From assembly GCA_018268195.1 (NCBI GenBank), contig JAFDWZ010000041.1, positions 1-47,624 of the forward strand: a stretch of DNA of 47,624 bases. Direction: 5' to 3'. Numbering within the stretch: position 1 is the stretch's first letter; every line of letters begins with the position of its first letter. The position numbers and the translations under genes were made by a program. The DNA comes from Bacteroidota bacterium. GTDB taxonomy: Bacteria; Bacteroidota; Bacteroidia; AKYH767-A; OLB10. The notes beneath the pieces were generated by a model. The model had not been told where the DNA came from, did not search any database, and was given only the letters and a program-made list of their open reading frames with translations. Below are positions 44,853 through 47,624 of this stretch, piece by piece.

Positions 44853-45788
44853 TCAAATAACACTTGCATAATTAAAAACTTTTAACGTGGTACTTTCCGC
44901 TGTTAATTTACGACTTTTTTTATTAACAAAAAAATCAATTCTCCCTAATTTTATTCCTGCCCAACCTACCTGTGCTACCAAAACATCTTTCCCGTCTCTG
45001 TTTTTATAAATGTATGGTTTATTAATAAATGTATGAGTATGTCCTCCGATTATTAAATCAATATTCAATGATTTCTTTGCTAATATTTCATCACTTACTT
45101 TGTCGTCCTTATATTTATAGCCAAGATGCGACAGGCAAATTATCAAATCACACTTTTCCACATATTTCAGATGATGAGTAACTATAGCTGCATTTTCCAA
45201 AGGGTCGTTATAAACTGTTTCGCCATACATTTTTTTATCTACAAGGCCTTGCAATTCAATGCCTAGTCCGAAAACGCCTATGAGAACTCCTGATTTTTCA
45301 AAAACTTTATAGGGCACCGTTTTCCCTGCCATAGGTGTTTTCTTAAAATTATAGTTGCAGCATATCAGAGGGAAAGTTGCATTCTTTAGTTGTGCAGCCA
45401 ATCCTTCTACACCATGATCAAAGTCATGATTGCCAATAGTGCCTGCATCATATCCCATTTGCGACATGAGTTTTAATTCAATTTCTCCTCCATAAAAATT
45501 AAAATAGGGGGTGCCCTGAAAAATATCACCTGCATCAAATAATAACACATTGGGTTCACGGTTGCGGATGTCATTAATAATTGCAGCACGTTGTGCTACT
45601 CCTCCAAGTCCGGGATATTTAGGATCATTAGCGGGGAAGGGGTCAATGTGGCTGTGCACATCATTGGTATGCAGAATAGTGATTTTTGTAATTTGATGTT
45701 TTGCCAATGCCAGATGTGGAATTCCTGTGAGAGATATTCCGGCTGCACTTGCCGCAAATGTTTTAAGAAAATCTCTTCTATTTGACAT
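44853..45788 (-). CDS. Tat-exported metallophosphatase (5'-nucleotidase N-terminal domain)
   Basis: The 311-residue product has a Tat signal with the twin-arginine motif NRRDFLK (3-9). The metallophosphatase core has DVHSH (Asp43, His45), FDAGDIFQG, GNHDFDHG and a final GGHTHTF, the complete metal-binding set of the UshA/5'-nucleotidase family. It lacks the C-terminal substrate-binding domain. That domain is encoded by the gene just upstream, whose stop overlaps this start by 11 bp. Together they would release phosphate from nucleotides in the periplasm. The two-gene arrangement is known in Bacteroidota. Confidence 0.9.
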   Translation of the reverse strand: MSNRRDFLKTFAASAAGISLTGIPHLALAKHQITKITILHTNDVHSHIDPFPANDPKYPGLGGVAQRAAIINDIRNREPNVLLFDAGDIFQGTPYFNFYGGEIELKLMSQMGYDAGTIGNHDFDHGVEGLAAQLKNATFPLICCNYNFKKTPMAGKTVPYKVFEKSGVLIGVFGLGIELQGLVDKKMYGETVYNDPLENAAIVTHHLKYVEKCDLIICLSHLGYKYKDDKVSDEILAKKSLNIDLIIGGHTHTFINKPYIYKNRDGKDVLVAQVGWAGIKLGRIDFFVNKKSRKLTAESTTLKVFNYASVI

Positions 45789-46536
45789 AAGTTATCCTCC
45801 CTTCAATTTTAGCATTTAATGTTTCGCCTTTTTTATTTCTGTCTTCAAATTCTTTTATGATAAGATCACGTATCTTCAATCCGGTGGATTCCATTTTCAG
45901 TTTTTCATTCAAAAAATAGAGGTTGTCGCCACCACCGGCAAGATAATCAGAAGTGACTACTCCATAAGTTTTCGATTTATCGAACGGTTTTCCGTTAATG
46001 ATAACATTTGTGGATAACGAATCTTTAATCTGCATCTTCAGCCCTGCAACCGGCATCCCACCTTTTTGCACTATAAAATCAATCAACTTCTCAGTGGTTT
46101 CACCAGAAAGTGTCAGCAGTACAGCTTCATTTTCAAATGGCATAAGACTGTAAACATTTCCAACTGTGATATCACCTTTTGGCAATGATGCACGCAGACC
46201 TCCATTATTTAAAAAACAAAAATCAACTGATGTATTACTGTTTCCTCCATAAATTTCTCTTACTTGTAGCAGAGTAGCATCAGCACTGATGTTTCCGAGT
46301 AATCCCTCAGGAATACCTTTCTCCATGCTCATATCACTCTTAATCAAAACACGGTTCATGAGAGAATCAACTTTAACTTTATATGGAGCATAAAGCTGAA
46401 GTATGCTGGAATCAACCTGTGTGTAGCCGGGTTGGTTTAAAGGATATACTGTGGTTTCACTCTTTATTACTGATGATGTTTTGCATGATGCAAAAATCAA
46501 CAGAAGGAAAAAATATTTCTTTATTGGTGAAAACAT
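45778..46536 (-). CDS. 5'-nucleotidase C-terminal domain protein, lipoprotein
   Basis: The 252-residue product has a lipoprotein signal with lipobox FASC (Cys18). The 5'-nucleotidase C-terminal domain follows: GNISADATLL, NNGGLRASLPKGDITVGNVY, MPFENEAVLLTLSG and SDYLAGGGDNLYFL. The N-N-G-G-L-R segment and the aromatic pair bind the nucleotide. It carries no metallophosphatase domain; the next gene supplies it. It is lipid-anchored while the catalytic partner is Tat-exported, so assembly would occur after export. ATG at 46536. Confidence 0.9.
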   Translation of the reverse strand: MFSPIKKYFFLLLIFASCKTSSVIKSETTVYPLNQPGYTQVDSSILQLYAPYKVKVDSLMNRVLIKSDMSMEKGIPEGLLGNISADATLLQVREIYGGNSNTSVDFCFLNNGGLRASLPKGDITVGNVYSLMPFENEAVLLTLSGETTEKLIDFIVQKGGMPVAGLKMQIKDSLSTNVIINGKPFDKSKTYGVVTSDYLAGGGDNLYFLNEKLKMESTGLKIRDLIIKEFEDRNKKGETLNAKIEGRITYVK

Positions 46537-46685
46537 TTGGCTTGGTGAAAAATTCAGAAGCTAAAAGTAGATAAATGTGTCATTAAAAAAAATGTTCCGC
46601 GAAAAAAATAAATTTGTTAAAATTTTATGTGTGATAGAAAAAAAAATGTATAGCAACATGTAGTAGTTCTTTTTTTAACAAACCG

Positions 46686-46718
46686 TTTGTAAAGCAAATG
46701 CTACAATGTGTTTCTTTG
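46686..46718 (+). promoter_or_regulatory. Candidate promoter for the YbgC-like thioesterase gene
   Basis: TTTG at 46686-46689, a 21-bp spacer and TTTCTTTG at 46711-46718 fit the -33/-7 layout with one mismatch (T for A in TAnnTTTG). The box ends 18 bp before the ATG at 46737, which supports that start over the longer frame. Confidence 0.45.
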
Positions 46719-46736
46719 CCTTTTTATTTAATAGTT

Positions 46737-47153
46737 ATGATTGTAAGAGAAAATACCGTAAGAGTACGGTATGCCGAGACTGACAGAATGGGTTATGTGT
46801 ACTATGGCAATTATGCTGTATATTTTGAAGTTGCACGAGTTGAAATGCTCAGAGATCTGGGACTTTCATATAAGAAACTAGAAGACAGTGGAATTATATT
46901 GCCGGTGACAGAATATAATATACAATTTAAAAAACCTGCTTTTTACGATGACGTGCTGACGATAAAAACCTACATCCGCAAAAAACCTTCAGCGCGTATT
47001 CATTTTGACTATGAGACTTATAACGAAGAGGGAGTCCTACTGAATATTGCTCAGGTAACACTGGTTTTTGTAAATAAATCAACAGGCAAACCGGTCATTC
47101 CTACAGAGGAGGTTAATGAAATTTTCAGGCCATACTTCACTGAGGCAAAGTAA
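46737..47153 (+). CDS. Acyl-CoA thioesterase, YbgC-like hotdog protein
   Basis: ATG at 46737 gives 138 residues; 13 codons upstream in frame overlap the -7 box and are unlikely. It has the hotdog-fold signature YAETDRMGYVYYGNYAVYFE, with Asp16 as catalytic acid, typical of 4-hydroxybenzoyl-CoA thioesterase/YbgC proteins. It hydrolyses short acyl-CoA, in other bacteria near the Tol-Pal system; no tol genes are visible here. fabD follows after 83 bp on the same strand, so both act on acyl thioesters. Confidence 0.9.
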   Translation: MIVRENTVRVRYAETDRMGYVYYGNYAVYFEVARVEMLRDLGLSYKKLEDSGIILPVTEYNIQFKKPAFYDDVLTIKTYIRKKPSARIHFDYETYNEEGVLLNIAQVTLVFVNKSTGKPVIPTEEVNEIFRPYFTEAK

Positions 47154-47236
47154 TGCTTTATTCTTTTTTATAGTTTTGGCATTCCTGACATCGAACTTTA
47201 ATAACCAAATAATATAAACAGTAAAGCTACATACGA

Positions 47237-47624
47237 ATGAAACGTGCATACATTTTTCCGGGCCAGGGCTCACAGTTCAGCGGAATGGGGAAGGAGTTAT
47301 ATGAAACTTCATTGCCTGCAAAAAACATTTTCGATAAAGCTAATGACATTTCCGGTTTCAGAATTACCGACATCATGTTTGCCGGCACTGATGAAGAACT
47401 GAAACAAACCAAGGTTACCCAACCTGCAATTTTTATTCATTCATGTGCAGTTGTGGCTTCTCTTGAAAATGGTTTCAAACCTGACATGGTTGCAGGTCAT
47501 TCCTTAGGAGAACTTTCGGCATTAGTTGCCAACAAAACTTTATCGTTTGAAGATGGTTTAAAATTGGTGATTGAACTGGCACAGGCTATGCAACAATCAT
47601 GTGAAATGCAACCTTCCACCATGT
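47237..47624 (+). CDS. fabD: Malonyl-CoA:ACP transacylase, N-terminal part (cut by window end)
   Basis: The 129 visible residues start MKRAYIFPGQGSQFSGMGKE and carry the active-site motif GHSLGE (Ser89), with TQPAIF upstream, as in FabD. It loads malonyl from CoA onto acyl carrier protein to start fatty acid elongation, using the product of the enzyme that AccD belongs to. The catalytic His and C terminus lie beyond the window. ATG at 47237 is preceded by a weak AG-containing stretch. Confidence 0.95.
   Translation, partial: MKRAYIFPGQGSQFSGMGKELYETSLPAKNIFDKANDISGFRITDIMFAGTDEELKQTKVTQPAIFIHSCAVVASLENGFKPDMVAGHSLGELSALVANKTLSFEDGLKLVIELAQAMQQSCEMQPSTM

Overview
The window looks like a chromosomal segment of a member of the Bacteroidota, probably a moderately AT-rich Sphingobacteriales/Chitinophagales-like lineage. 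The signs are a type IX secretion C-terminal signal on a secreted hydrolase (4.1-4.3 kb), repeated Bacteroidota-type -7 boxes (TAnnTTTG) close upstream of genes, a fused isobutyryl-CoA mutase, MiaE, a divergent Lgt and OstA-like proteins. Family assignments come from reading motifs by eye; no database search was possible. No rRNA, tRNA, CRISPR array or intact transposase was seen.

Layout. (1) 1-2.7 kb: the tail of a probable ATP-grasp ligase, a GCS2/YbdK-type carboxylate-amine ligase and a class I glutamine amidotransferase in one tight operon, then an AIG2-like gamma-glutamylcyclotransferase. This is the part most likely to make an undescribed small metabolite. (2) 2.9-12.8 kb: secreted serine hydrolase, sugar-nucleotidyltransferase, class I aldolase, accD, transglutaminase-like protein, lgt, mtaB and an MsbA-like ABC exporter. 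(3) 12.9-18.6 kb: a visibly AT-richer surface-glycan region with a secreted glycosidase-like protein, a DUF2079-like membrane protein, a lipoprotein, a GT-C-like membrane protein and a DPM1-like glycosyltransferase. (4) 18.7-28.3 kb: prfC, an FMN reductase, msrA, the fused mutase, then an OstA-like protein, miaE and a polyprenol-phosphate glycosyltransferase. (5) 28.6-36.9 kb: rplS, trmD-mazG, a PagL-like lipid A deacylase with a Ste24-type protease, a diadenylate cyclase (cdaA), an amino-acid permease, a GreA/Rnk-like protein and proline dehydrogenase. (6) 36.9-39.0 kb: an insert of about 2.04 kb flanked by a perfect 44-bp direct repeat. (7) 39.0-47.6 kb: a FAD oxidoreductase, a compact dnaA operon, a 5'-nucleotidase split over two genes, a YbgC-like thioesterase and the start of fabD.

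The clearest structural anomaly is the 44-bp repeat. Copy 1 (36901-36944) carries the proline dehydrogenase stop codon, and copy 2 (38983-39026) is the last 14 codons, including the stop, of the convergent FAD oxidoreductase. Before insertion the two genes probably overlapped tail to tail by 6 bp. The insert holds a row of small hairpins, a frameshifted small ORF, an intact lipoprotein gene and a GNAT acetyltransferase pseudogene, but no integrase. It looks like the remnant of an element that integrated site-specifically at gene ends.

Other gene groups are compact and coherent. dnaA, a protein-tyrosine phosphatase, an RsmI-like methylase, a membrane protein and a PD40 protein are spaced 10 bp or less, and three of the five overlap a neighbour. 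MsbA-like, OstA-like, PagL-like and Lgt proteins all point to outer-membrane and lipid A handling. Several genes appear to use TTG or GTG starts, including dnaA.
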